From assembly GCF_000002235.5 (NCBI RefSeq), contig NW_022145596.1, positions 3,778,352 through 3,842,351 of the forward strand: a stretch of DNA of 64,000 bases. Direction: 5' to 3'. Below the pieces are notes generated by a model. The model was not told the origin of the DNA, made no database searches, and was given only the letters and a program-made list of their open reading frames with translations. Shown here one piece after another: positions 20,092 to 30,900 of the stretch. This DNA comes from Strongylocentrotus purpuratus (lineage: Eukaryota; Echinodermata; Echinoidea; Camarodonta; Strongylocentrotidae). The position numbers were made by a program, and so were the translations under genes. The first letter of the stretch is position 1. Every line of letters begins with the position of its first letter.

Positions 20092-20178
20092 GCACCTCTC
20101 GTGGATAGATGATCGCCTGGTAATTGGAAGGTATCGAGTTCGATACTCAGCTTGTTGTTGTTGTTGTTGTTTTTTACC
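20092..20178 (+). mobile_element. tRNA-derived SINE head with (GTT)n tail
   Basis: CTCGTGGATAGATGATCGCC resembles a pol III A box and tRNA D arm. The B-box-like GAGTTCGATACTC lies about 30 bp on, followed by (GTT)n and a T run. It lacks a full tRNA fold, so it is better called a SINE than a tRNA gene. Confidence 0.5.
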
Positions 20179-20762
20179 TAAAAAATAGGCCGATGTTCAA
20201 ACCCATTTTATTTCACTTAAAGTATACATTTTAATGATATTGTTTTAATTGACCGATAAAATGAACTTATAATGAACTTATGCACCAAATTGACTTTTAA
20301 CACGAAAGGCAGCAATAATGTTTTATCCATCAAATATAATTACATTCAAGACTTTATCAGTCTGAATGCTCATACTCTTTTCTCCTCTTTTCCCTTTCTA
20401 CTGACTGACGTATATTTTAATTTTGTATATGATTTCATTCTGTAAATTTGAAAATATTATCATTGAATCCAAAAATATAAGGATGTCAAAAGAATCTTAA
20501 ATCAAAATATAAACCGTTAGATAGAAAAGCTCAGAAATATAATGGTCTTCGATCTCCATGCAACTAACCAGCGCTCAAAATAAACGGGGGTGATGGGCGA
20601 TTCGCCCCCGTGAGCTCCATAATCGCCCCCATCAGGTTGTCCACGGGGGCGATTGCAAAATTAAAAATCGCCCCCGTGGAATTATAAAATAAAGATTTTC
20701 AGCGAATTGAATAATATTGAAAAGGATGCAATTCATAGTTGTACTCGATAATTCTCACTTAA

Positions 20763-20768
<6 letters not shown>

Positions 20769-20811
<43 letters not shown>
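20769..20811. repeat. (CT)n microsatellite
   Basis: Uninterrupted CT dinucleotides of about 43 bp. Confidence 0.95.
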
Positions 20812-20813
<2 letters not shown>

Positions 20814-21304
20814 GTCTTCCATAAAGAAAATATGAAAATAATATTTTGCCTTGATTAAGAAAAATTGAAAATGTTATCAGTATTAAACAGGGAGAAGGAA
20901 AGAGGAGGAAATTAATCAAAACAAACATTGAAGAATCCAATTCAGTGTTCTTTCGTGATGCATAAGAATGAAAGTACATTAAAAGGTGAAATAATAAATT
21001 GAAGTGCGATGATAAATCAATTCTTTGACGTTGATTGATTGAATAAAAAATAATGAAACAATATGGTCTGAAGGTCATATATCTTCGAATATTAGAAAGT
21101 TTCATCCACCATCGTGTTGTTGAAAACTATTTGCAATTTAATTTTAATGCGGTGACTTGTCGGTTACGAGCAGAAGGTCATATCAGGCTTCTATATTTTA
21201 TGATACTATCAACAGATATCTGGATAGAGACACTTCGTCACATCAAGCTACGAGAAAGTATATCATCATCTCACAGAATTCTACTCGAACACCGCATCGA
21301 AATT

Positions 21305-21706
21305 CTTGTCACCCTTTTTTTCCTTCTTCTTCTTTTTTGGTCCCTTTTAGCTCTCCTTTTTTCCTTTTCCTTCCTTCTCTCTCTCTTTTTTTTTAAGCGG
21401 GGGCGGGGGAGGCAAAGGCCTTTTGCCTCACTCCCATCCGCAACTTGTTGGCGGGAAAATTGCAAGTGATATCCCCCTTCTTTTCTTTACTTCTTCCTCG
21501 ATTTTCCTTCCATTTATCTCCTCTTTTCCTTTTTTCTTTTCATTTCCTTCCTTCCTTCTCTCTTATTTTGTTTTATTGGGGGGAGGCAACAGCCTGGGAG
21601 GCAAGGCCCTTTCGCCCCCTCCCCCGATCTCCTTCTTCCCACTCTTCTTTTCTTCTTCCTCTTCTTTCTTTCCCTTTCTCTCCTCTTTCCCTTTCCCTCT
21701 TTTCCT

Positions 21707-21751
<45 letters not shown>

Positions 21752-21800
21752 TGCGGAAGGGGGGGGGGGGGGGGGGGGGCAAGGCCCGCTTACCCCCGCT
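21305..21800. repeat. Three degenerate pyrimidine-tract plus G-tract units
   Basis: Each unit has 80-150 bp of C/T only, then a G-rich module: GCGGGGGCGGGGGAGGCAAA near 21397, GGGGGGAGGCAAC near 21578, and a G run of over 20 bases followed by CAAGGCCC near 21758. Open frames on both strands here are low-complexity artefacts. Confidence 0.75.
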
Positions 21801-22455
21801 GGTTCCGCGCCTGCATCTACCTTATATCTACTAACGTTAGACCCTAATAATGGATCTAGAAGATTGATTGACTTGGTCTCAGTGACGGGTAAACTTTTTT
21901 TTCTCAATTACTTGGTCTAACAATGAAAACCGTCTAGTTTTACTTTAGATTTTTAAACAGTAACAGTTACGACCTAAATTAGGCCTAAGGCCAAGGGCTA
22001 TACTCTACATTTTAATAACAAATTAACGTTAACGTTAGACTTAACTTAAACTGTTGTTTCTCTGTGATACGAGTGGGAAAAGGAACACTTCTTTTTTCAA
22101 AAAAAAAGAAAGAAGAAAATTCCCCTTTTTGTCCCCCTTCTTTTTTCCCGGGGGGGGGGGGGGGCGGGCGGGCCGCCCCCCTCGATCCGCCACTGATCAC
22201 GGGGATAACAGTATACAGCTATGTAACAAGTAAATTTCTAAGAGGGAGAATGCCGACCTAAATAAATGATTATGATAAAATACCAAGGAATTTAGGAGTT
22301 TCATGGGTACCAATCCAATGGAAATTTGTATTAAAATAAGAGCCCCCGTCAGCACTAAAAGAGCCCCCGTGAGAAGGTTCACGGGGGCTATTTTTTTTTG
22401 GAAGAGCCCCCGTGGACACAAATTTAATTTGAGCCCTGCAACTAACGCCAGCGCT

Positions 22456-23228
22456 GTATGCATCCCTATTCAGTTTCTGATTGGTTGAAAGTTATTGCTT
22501 AGGAAGGTCCTGATATTTGATTGGACGAGAGGAAAACATACTGACCCACTGACCAATATTACGCTACTGAATCACGTGATGCATTTACGTTCTTACGTAC
22601 ACTGTAAAAAAATAATAGTCGAAATAACTCAATAAAATTGAGGAAAAGAATTGCCTTATTTTTATTAAGTAAATATTACCTACGGAATCTTAAGTAGAAT
22701 TTACTTATTTTGCTGAATAAATTTTTACTCAGTTAAATCGAGTTACATTAACGTAAATAATTTAGGTATTGTAATCATTTTAGATAATTAAAAAAAAGCT
22801 ATGATAGGATTACATATTGCACGATTTGGTACCCATCTAATCTAACAAGTAACATCCACTAATCATTAACTACTTCTATTTAAGATTTAACCGTATACCA
22901 TCACAAACTATTACATACGCTTCAATTCGACACATATTGAAAGGCTCCAAATTTTATATATACTTGATCGTAGCATCTTAAAAGGAAAATTGGTTGACAA
23001 TTTCCTGAAATATCAAGTTTTGATTTGTTTTGAACTGGGTACTACATACGTAGGTCTATACAAAACATCCCTGAATACAATTACAGCCTATGTAGATTGG
23101 TATACCAAGGACTGTTATAATCATGTCAACAATTCATACACATGATGACAAAGGTCGGTTAAAAGTTTGTTATTATGTAACAGAACTCGTCCGTGACGAG
23201 TTGGGCCATAGCACAAGGGGTTCAGTTT
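22456..23228. other. Intergenic region upstream of FAXDC2 copy 2
   Basis: AT-rich with no coding signal. The stretch ACACTGTAAAAAAATAATAG near 22599 resembles MITE ends, but I could not find a partner. Confidence 0.4.
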
Positions 23229-23266
23229 TATAAGTGCCGATCGCTCAGTCTCGTCGCTTCAGAGTC
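23229..23266 (+). promoter_or_regulatory. Candidate core promoter and short 5' exon of FAXDC2 copy 2
   Basis: TATAAG at 23229, GCTTCAGA 27 bp later (initiator A at 23261) and a GTAAGTAA donor at 23267. An acceptor-like CTCTCAATTTAG near 23926-23937 precedes the ATG exon. The same elements and spacing occur upstream of copy 1. Inferred, not transcript-proven. Confidence 0.4.
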
Positions 23267-23978
23267 GTAAGTAAATTATTTGTTTATGTTATGAAGTGAA
23301 TTTCAGTTATAATAATAACCATGTTAAATGTACGTGAACAGTGCTATATATGCTGAAGACAGAGAAGACACAAGCGTCGGTTAATTTATGGCGGATTCTG
23401 CTATACAAAATATGACACTGTACTAGCGATAACAACTCTACGGGCCAGTGAAACAACCACTGTAAACAGATATATATCTTTCCTTATTACTGTATACTTG
23501 TACGACTGAGTGTATTTGTATTGTGAATGTGTTGTGTTTCTGATGTACGTGTGATCCCATTCAATTTTCAATTTCTTTTTGTGTTCAGGTCAAATACCAG
23601 TTGTGGTGGTGTTTGAAGGACGAAAATCAATATTGTTTGCAATGTATAATTGTATATAGACAAGAACAGTTGAAAAGCTGCAGATTTTTTTAATGAATTC
23701 CTTACGGCCTTACCACATATCCTACATACTAATTTATTCCAAGAAACATAAGGCAGAGCTTGGAGATGTAGACTTCATAGACTTTAGCTGGTATAGTTGA
23801 TTAATCATATACATGTATTGTGTTTTGAAAAACCAACAATCTCTATAAGGTACGATGATACGCCGTTGATGGTCTTAACCGTATATACTGGAAGAGGAGT
23901 AAACATTTACTATATGAAAATCGTCTCTCTCAATTTAGAGTCATACAAATTCGAAGAAATCATCCATGATATATCACC

Positions 23979-24059
23979 ATGGTTCGTCGCCAAAAGGAGA
24001 ATAATGGATGCCATGTTGAAAAGGACAAGACAGTCCCCGACGAAAATTTTAAGTCGAAG
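23979..24059 (+). CDS. FAXDC2: FAXDC2 copy 2, exon 1
   Basis: 81 bp, 27 codons, ATG in ACCATGG context, donor AAG|GTAAGT. MVRRQKENNG, then VEKDKTVPDEN, aligns with copy 1 exon 1. This supports the start even though an in-frame ORF continues upstream. Confidence 0.78.
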
Positions 24060-27059
24060 GTAAGTTGTAAAATGGGGATATCTGTTGTTGATGAGGAATT
24101 TTATGTGTTCTATTGATTTATGTAGAGAAACTCTCACTCGATCGTACCTCCACTGTAACGGTTTTGGGATGAGGTTTATCCAATTTATATAAAGAGTGTT
24201 TCCGTAAAAAGGAAACCTATGTTAGTTGGTAAATTACTCGAGAATCTTCTTATGACACCAAAACCATTATCAAGAAGTCACCCATGCCCGATTTCAGGCA
24301 GTCTGAAGTAATGTTTTTTTAAGACATAGGCATTTTCAAAAGCCTTCTTGATCTTCTTTTGAGCTGTGCGAACTTTATCATGGCGTACTAACCGAACATT
24401 TCTATGGGATATACAATAATATAGGTACCGGTACTGAAATTGCCCTGAGTAATTTTGTCCTAAGTGGTTGCTGTCGCGTTATATAATTATTCACCTCTGT
24501 CGGCTAATAAACAAAACCCAAGGTCAATTTTTGTTCTGTATGTTTATATGACTCTATCAGCGTGTCCACACACAAAACAATTTATCGCGAAACTCTATAA
24601 CGATACGTCGTATAAAGAATCATCGTATAAATTCCAGGATGTCCACACACAAGAAACGTCGTCACTAAAGAATCATCGTATAAAATGCCCCCTGTCCACA
24701 CACAACATTTTCCGTGATTCTTTATAGAGTTTCGCGATAGTGATAAGAGGTCTGGTCTCATTTCGCTCGAGGTCACGTTAAGCCCCGCCCAGTTAGTTAC
24801 ACTAGTTACACTCCCCCAGGGGGTCCCCCTGTCCACACACAACATTTCCGTGATTAGGCGTGATTCTTTATTGAGTTTCAGTTCGAAACGATGCCCAAAC
24901 CTGCGTTTCGTTAGACTAGTATATCACTATAACCCACCTCTCTCTCTCTTCTAATCATCGATTTCCCACTCTCCCTTTCTAACTCTATCTTTAGAAGCAC
25001 GAAGCGAGCATGATGACTGCAGTTCTATCTCTTCTCGCTGTTACATTAGCTGTAGTCTGTGCTGTCTTTCGAACCTCTCTTCTTCACCACGGCCAATCAT
25101 TCTGGATTTCATCAGGGAACTTCATAGCCAGACAATGGGGAAACTTCTATGACTATTTCGAAGGAAATCAGGTCAAAATGGGTTTAGGTATGTCGTATAT
25201 GTAAATTCTAATTTTTAAGTACAAAGCACTTGTGTCACCTAGATCATGTTTTTGTTTAAATATCGAAGTAAATCATCCAACACAACACAATATAATCATC
25301 AGAGACTCACATAAGTTAAATGATCTGACTTTGATCTCCCGAGATGCAGGCGTTCTAACTCATTCTGCATATAATCTGTTGAACCCTTACACAACATTAA
25401 ATTTGTCAAAATGTTTATCTACATGGTATTTTATTGTATACATTTATTATAATTTGAGGTATAACATTGTCTGATGTCTTATGCACACTATCTTCAGTGT
25501 AGTTACTGTAGCTATTTTGCCCTCAAACGCATATCATTAAGATAATCAAGTGCCCTTAAAAAGCAATCTTATCAGTGTAAGCACTTTGTTCTTCAAAGTA
25601 TTTGCATAGGAGATTTTCTGGCAAGTAAATAATACACAAGAACAAAACTGATTTGAGGAGTGATTTTGACTTCATAAGTTGAATTTGGCTTGTTCCGGTA
25701 ATCGTAAGAGAGTATAATGAGCTTAAAGGTAATACAAAGTTTCGGTATGGGGTCTTAAATTTGGTTCGAATGAACATATTGGAAGCATAATGTGATCCAA
25801 CAATATTCACTGATCGTTGTCGCGGTCGAAATCGACTCTAAAAATATGAAATTGTAAATAATAAACACTTTATGTGGTATAGCTCCCTCTCAAGATCAAG
25901 ATATTAATTAAGCTATAAAACTAGGCGTTGTGGCGTGCGCCTGTAATCCAGCTAACAGTGGAAGTTACAAACTGATTCAGCCGAGAACGCAGCTACTATT
26001 GTACGGCCGTAGGTATTTTAGGGGCTAAAATTTCTAGTGCTTTTAATACATCCACAGGGGCATCCAAATATATCAAAATTGTAAAGAATCACTATCAACC
26101 CATTTTTCAAAATTTCCCAAAACTTTGTAATACCTTTAAGATATTTCCTCTATATCATCAGGCCCTTTCAGTTTCAGCTTCAGCTTCAACTCAAGAGGCA
26201 AGTCCTCTGCCTAATGCACAGTGTTGAAAACTTTGAATCTTAGAGACTCATGAATGTTTGGAGGGATGCATAATTATAGATGCATTCTCTTTTTTCGAGT
26301 AAAAATAGTTTTCCCGATTTAAGTAGAAAAATATATACTAAAATGTTACCCAGCTGCCAAACTAACACTGCCAAAAATTGGTGGGTTACTTAAACCATCC
26401 TTCTAATGGGCTCTAGTTATGTATTTCAAAAATTTAGAGTTTAGAACAACGCGGAAATATTGCTTTGATGATATAAGTTCTTACTTTCTTCTTGATGCAA
26501 TTTTTCAGTTCTGCATTGTTATTCTGTCTTGGAGCATTGGTTTGTGGGATGTTTGTTCCTGATCATGGATCTGACTGGAAAACCAAAGTTCATTACCAAG
26601 CTCAAAATTCAAGCTGATCAAACCGAGGTAAAGCAAAGAAAGCACGCTCCTCAAGAGAGCGAAAAGAAATGTTATCTTCATTTGTATTAACATGGAATAT
26701 ACTCCTATATATTTTCAGGGAGGATTTCATATTATAAATTGTTAAAACTGCATACATATTTTCTTGGTCAATAAATATAATTGTTTAGATTCAGAATATA
26801 GAAAGATCAAGCTTTCAGGACACAATATTTACAAAATTATATGTGTAAAGATGTAGTACGTTTGAAACTGGCCCAAAATGTTTACCATTGCAACCATCTC
26901 TGTTATTATGGAGATGCTGTGTCATTGAATTCGATCAATGCATGGATATTGACAGAAGAGATTAGCAATGTCTGTTAAAACTTATCTGGTGCTGATTATC
27001 AGAGAGAGAGGGGGGATAGGGGGACAGACAGACAGAGAAGACAGAACGAAAGAGCGAGC

Positions 27060-27097
<38 letters not shown>

Positions 27098-29099
27098 ACA
27101 GGGTAAGAAAGTAAGTAACCTGTAATATCTTTATATAGATTCCCACAGGTAGGTTGCTGAAGGCCCTATGGACAGTATTCCTGAACCAAACCATCTACAG
27201 TCTTCCTATTCTGGTTGCTCTTCATTATGGTACTGTATGGAGAGGAAGTGGGATCACTGTCGATGAGCTACCAAGCTTCCAGACTGCAATCTGTCAACTG
27301 GCTATCTGTGTTGTGGTTGAAGAAATCGGCTTCTACTATACTCACAGGTAAGCTTTATCACATGCCTTCTACAGATATTTAAATGAGATATCGAGATCTA
27401 TTTTATTTTTCTAATTTTTAAATTTTTGTTTGAAAGCATTTTCTCATGATATCAGAGACTCATCAATGACTCTACTTGCAGAATATAACCTTCGGATGGT
27501 TAGATACTCTTTTGTAGGTTACTGAGAAGAAGAAAAAAGAGGTCAAAAGGAATATAGAGTCTTTCGTCCAACAGACTAAAACTGAAATATAAATCTGCAT
27601 TTAAGCTGCTAAAAATACCTGTTTAAATTGTAACTCATGTTAATTATTTAAGATTAAATGTCAAAAGTCATTATCGATTAAGGTCTTAATACCAAATGAA
27701 AACATATACTGTTTGATGTATAGTGTGAGTCCATCAATCCATTAAGGTAACTTGTATAAACCCGATGTAGTGTATCAGAATGTGTTCTTCTTTGGCTTCT
27801 GCTTCCTTGGCTTCATTGCTTCCTTGGTCATATCTTTTGGGGAAATGCTCTTCGTAGTACCCTTAATGGTAGTCACAACTGACTAATTGCCAATAAGCCA
27901 AAACAGAGAAGAAGAAGAATTAACGTAGACACGAGGAAGAATGGCTTATCCTTCTTTGCCCCGACATGCCACCGGCATAAGAACCATTGACATCATTCAC
28001 CATTGCCAGTGAAACAAGTGTCATGCCATCCACTCTCATAACACTGTTCTTCCTGAATATTCACAGATTGCTTCACCATCCATCGATGTACAAGACCTTC
28101 CACAAGAAGCATCACGAGTGGACTGCTCCATTCGGTATGGTGTCCCTCTACAGTCATCCATTTGACTACTTCTTGTCTAACACCTTCCCCGTGGCCCTGG
28201 GCGCGGTCGTCGCTGGTTCCCACATGCTTGTAACCTCGCTGTGGTTTAGGATTACTCTCTTCGTGACTATCGTCACTCACTCTGGTTACTATCTGCCCTT
28301 CCTGCCCTCACCAGAGTATCATGACTATCATCACTTCAAGTAAGTAGCTTCTTAGTCATTTATAAAAATACCCGCCTTAAACATGTCAGATCGCCTACTA
28401 TGTATTTACATCCTATGCATACATCCTCCACAGATTTCTTAGGTCGATGTCTTTTATACGATGTATGATCTACAGTAGATTTCATAATATGTGTTAAAAT
28501 AGTAGCCTCTTTGCTTCACCACGATGAAGGTAATCAAATAAAGGCACTCGTAGAACTTCACCTTTGGCCTAAATGTTCTGGATTTCTTTCTTTCTTTTTT
28601 TTTGAATATTTGATGATGGTGGCAGCGGTGGGATATCAATCCAATTGTAAAATGTAACTTTGACATCTACCGTAGATCATACACCCCTGGTGACTAAATG
28701 AGTGTGTGTGTATGTGTGTGTTGAGGTGTCAAAAGTGTTATACTTGCAGTGAGTGGTAGTTCTGGTGTGATTGTAGTACTGATCGTCGGAAGAGGCAGTA
28801 CAGTACATGATGATCATGGTGATGATGATGATAATTATGATGATGATGATTGTGATGATGATGATGATGATGATAATAATGATGATAGTGACCATAAGGC
28901 GATATATGGTTGTACCTTAGCAGGAAGGTTGAGTCGTAGGATAGTATGTTAGGTATTATCATTTTGATGATGGAAGGATTCCTCCCTTTTCAGATTCACA
29001 AACAACTATGGTGTTCTTGGGATCTTGGACTGGCTACACGGAACAGATGTACACTTCAGGAAATCAAAAGAACTCCAACGCCAACAGATCACTCAGTAA
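23979..29099 (+). CDS. FAXDC2: FAXDC2-like fatty acid/sterol hydroxylase, copy 2
   Basis: Exons 23979-24059, 24995-25187, 26509-26627, 27139-27347, 28067-28339 and 28994-29099 give 326 residues. Phases (0, 1, 0, 2, 2) and the lengths of exons 3-5 (119, 209, 273) are identical to copy 1, so the genes are tandem duplicates. Histidine boxes are HRLLHH across exons 4-5, HKKHH and HDYHH. Transmembrane stretches include TAVLSLLAVTLAVVCAVF (exon 2). Like other PF04116 members it should sit in the ER membrane and oxidise a lipid using two irons, O2 and an electron donor. The substrate is unknown. There is no second exon 5: the 650 bp upstream of exon 5 was read and shows no HKxHH-like coding. Confidence 0.9.
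24563..24890. repeat. Inverted-repeat element with four TGTCCACACACAA motifs
   Basis: TGTCCACACACAA starts at 24563, 24640, 24693 and 24830. A perfect 18-bp inverted repeat (TATCGCGAAACTCTATAA) lies at 24583-24600 and 24722-24739. Repeated AAAGAATCATCGTATAAA and CCGTGATT words occur between. Probably nested MITE-like copies in intron 1. Confidence 0.7.
24995..25187 (+). CDS. FAXDC2: FAXDC2 copy 2, exon 2
   Basis: 193 bp, acceptor ATCTTTAG, donor TTAG|GTATGT, phase 0 in and 1 out. LLHHGQSFWISSG and ARQWGNFYDYFEG are nearly identical to copy 1. It is 15 bp shorter than copy 1 at its 5' end. Confidence 0.92.
25569..25605 (+). other. Intronic block shared with FAXDC2 copy 1
   Basis: Counterpart of 14455-14490, with GCACTTTGTTCTTCAAAGTA at its core, in the same intron. 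Confidence 0.6.
25922..25995 (+). ncRNA. 7SL/Alu-domain-like fragment (pseudogene or SINE)
   Basis: GGCGTTGTGGCGTGCGCCTG followed by TAATCCAGCTA closely resembles the 5' Alu domain of SRP 7SL RNA (GGTGGCGCGTGCCTGTAGTC, then CCAGCTA in human). The GATTCAG beyond may match the next helix. Nothing resembling the S domain follows within 250 bp, so this is a truncated copy in intron 2 and not a working SRP RNA gene. Confidence 0.4.
26509..26627 (+). CDS. FAXDC2: FAXDC2 copy 2, exon 3
   Basis: 119 bp, acceptor CAATTTTTCAG, donor ACCGAG|GTAAAG. It encodes LHCYSVLEHWFVG, a hydrophobic CLFLIMDLTG, and ADQTE. Confidence 0.92.
27061..27092. repeat. (GA)n microsatellite
   Basis: GA dinucleotides of about 32 bp within a purine-rich stretch from 27001, about 45 bp before exon 4. 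Confidence 0.95.
27139..27347 (+). CDS. FAXDC2: FAXDC2 copy 2, exon 4
   Basis: 209 bp, acceptor TTATATAG, donor ACAG|GTAAGC. It encodes LWTVFLNQTIYSLPIL and ends VVVEEIGFYYTHR, the first histidine of box 1. Confidence 0.93.
27348..28066. other. Intron 4 of FAXDC2 copy 2
   Basis: No duplicated exon 5 is visible here, in contrast to copy 1. CTTCCTTGGCTTC repeats occur near 27795-27825. Confidence 0.6.
28067..28339 (+). CDS. FAXDC2: FAXDC2 copy 2, exon 5 (single)
   Basis: 273 bp, phase 2 in and 2 out. LLHHPSMYK, HKKHHEWTAPFGM, THSGYYLPFLPSPE and HDYHH. It matches exon 5b better than 5a. Confidence 0.94.
28803..28880. repeat. (GAT)n-rich tract
   Basis: Imperfect GAT trinucleotides in intron 5; the peptide-like frames here are artefacts. 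Confidence 0.9.
28994..29099 (+). CDS. FAXDC2: FAXDC2 copy 2, exon 6
   Basis: Acceptor CCTTTTCAG|A, stop TAA at 29097-29099. FTNNYGVLGILDWLHGTD, then a tail ending QRQQITQ, 14 residues shorter than copy 1. Confidence 0.92.
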
Positions 29100-30900
29100 A
29101 CTCATTCTTGACAACCAAGACTAATTTAAAAACGAAAGAAGCAAAAACACAATCGTTATAAAAGACTTTGGAAATTCAACCCAATGGGCAATTTCAATAC
29201 CCTATTGGATATCCAATAGAAATCTTGTTCGGATGGAAGCTCTTTTTAACAATCATGACTGTGAAAGAATATGTTTTGACTAATACGTGATGATACATTA
29301 ATAGGCGGGAAACCGGCTTCTAATTGATATATTTGGTAAATTATTATATCTATCCGGACTGGATAGATATAGGGTAGTCCCATATATATATACATCTTTC
29401 TGTGTACAGTGCTTGTAACTTTACCAAGACTGGGCCAAATTTCTTATCATTTTGATGATTCCAGAACCTTGCAGTACACACCAATACTTATATGCTAGAT
29501 CAGGGATATGTGAGTTTACATATCCCTGGCTAGATCAACCTTTTCTGATCAATTCCACAACATTTCTTTCACAATGAAATTGCATGACCAGAACTGGTCT
29601 ATTCCTTTAATTTTTGGAAGTTTTTGCAACTGTGTTTTAAAAAATGTGATGGGAAGATCATACTGGTAATTGTACCAGTTTACCCTAAGAGTGCCAAGTA
29701 ATCAATTATTGATAACTTCATTTTGTTATTCTCATTTTGGTAAGCTGCATTTTGGCAAAATGCAGTTTAAAAACATCAGCCATTTGGGCAAGCATTTCAT
29801 ATTAACATCTTTGGAGCCAACATGAGTTTTGATATAATGTAACGTGCCTAATGTGACTGTGAAAATGAAATAATAAGAATTAAATCAATCACATGTTTGG
29901 CAGTCAAGCTCCATAGTTATAGATGTGTAAGGTACCAGTATTTGTTAAATTACTCAACATGTAGATACATTAAAAGCTGAGCTTGAAATTCAAAATATCA
30001 AAAGATTGTGCAAAATCATCCTTGTTCGTTGGATGCCGTATCCATGTATACATTCCATATAAGACCTACTGATTTTCTACTTGATATGTGGATTTGTAAG
30101 GTTACTAGCCAAGATTATCATAAATTGTATGTCTTATAACAATGTAGAATGTCATTTTTATTTGCGAATAGCCGCAATATTGGTGCGATTAATTGTTTTA
30201 ATTGATTAGAAACTCATGTATAAATATATAAATTATTCGTCTAAAATTATTATTTTTCATTTTTGTATTCACATGATAGCCGTATGTAGTATCAAACAAA
30301 CAATGTTTTATAATGATATCATTTTGTTATGCAGTTTCTAATGCCGTGTCTAAAATGATTAAATGCCAACTTGTTCAAACCTTTCAGTACAGTACAATCT
30401 CTAGTTATAGTCTGTTCTAGCGGCTATGACCTAAAACATATTCATACTGTTATGGACATCACAATAAGCAAGTGAAATATATCTCTCCTAAATAATAAGA
30501 CATTTCTATATTGCTTTCTTTGCTTTCTCAAACTGTACACAATGAGAAATGTAAATGACCATCTTCACATTATAGCAATGCATTACTCTTCCGTCTTCCA
30601 ATTATCCCCTTTTCCATTTTTACTGCTTATATTTTGCATGTTCTCTCCTCTTTCCCCCTCTCTGGATTTCTTCAAATACATGTATATTCTTCCTTCATCA
30701 ATGTATCTCTCCTTCCTCGAACTCAGTCTCTTGCCTTCTTTCTCAAGCCACCTCACTTTTGGTTTTTCTCTTTCTCTCTCCCTCTTTAGGTTTCTCTCAT
30801 TCTTTCTCTATAACTCTTTAGGTTTCTCTTTCTTTCTCTGTCTGTCTTTAGGTTTCTCTCTCTTTAAGTTCTCTCTTTCTCTTCATATTCCGAACATAGC
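29100..30900. other. 3' UTR and intergenic region after FAXDC2 copy 2
   Basis: AT-rich and non-coding. It has a 10-bp stem hairpin (AGGGATATGT/ACATATCCCT) at 29502-29527 and, at about 30770-30885, a CT-rich run with CTTTAGGTTTCTCT repeated three times. Confidence 0.5.

Larger units (their letters stand above)
18542..20558. other. Intergenic region between FAXDC2 copies, first part
   Basis: No gene is recognised. It contains an interspersed-repeat-like stretch at about 19230-19420 (GTACCTGG, CCGGCCCAATAATCATGAT, GCGCTATATAAATGG), the 19656 foldback element and a tRNA-like SINE head, each listed separately where supported. Confidence 0.5.
20559..22455. mobile_element. Composite repeat bounded by CACGGGGGC hairpins and near-identical flanks
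   Basis: TGCAACTAAC(GC)CAGCGCT occurs at both ends, 20559-20575 and 22437-22455. Just inside are GC-rich hairpins: a perfect 14-bp stem at 20641-20654/20666-20679 (CCACGGGGGCGATT) and an 11-bp stem at 22362-22372/22379-22389. The two end regions (CTCAAA(A/T)TAA next to CGGGGG) are related in inverted orientation. The interior is microsatellite and G/C-tract DNA without genes. This could be one inserted element with an imperfect target duplication, or two nearby copies of a short repeat. Confidence 0.45.

Noticed and set aside
20092..20160. Genuine tRNA gene
   Set aside because: A- and B-box-like words exist but acceptor stem pairing and a proper anticodon arm could not be made; a simple repeat follows directly, as in SINEs.
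25922..25995. Functional SRP 7SL RNA gene
   Set aside because: Only the Alu-domain-like 5' part is visible; no S-domain sequence or terminator in the expected place.
27348..28066. Hidden second exon 5 in FAXDC2 copy 2
   Set aside because: Read in all plus frames; no HKxHH or HDYHH-like coding and no paired splice sites.
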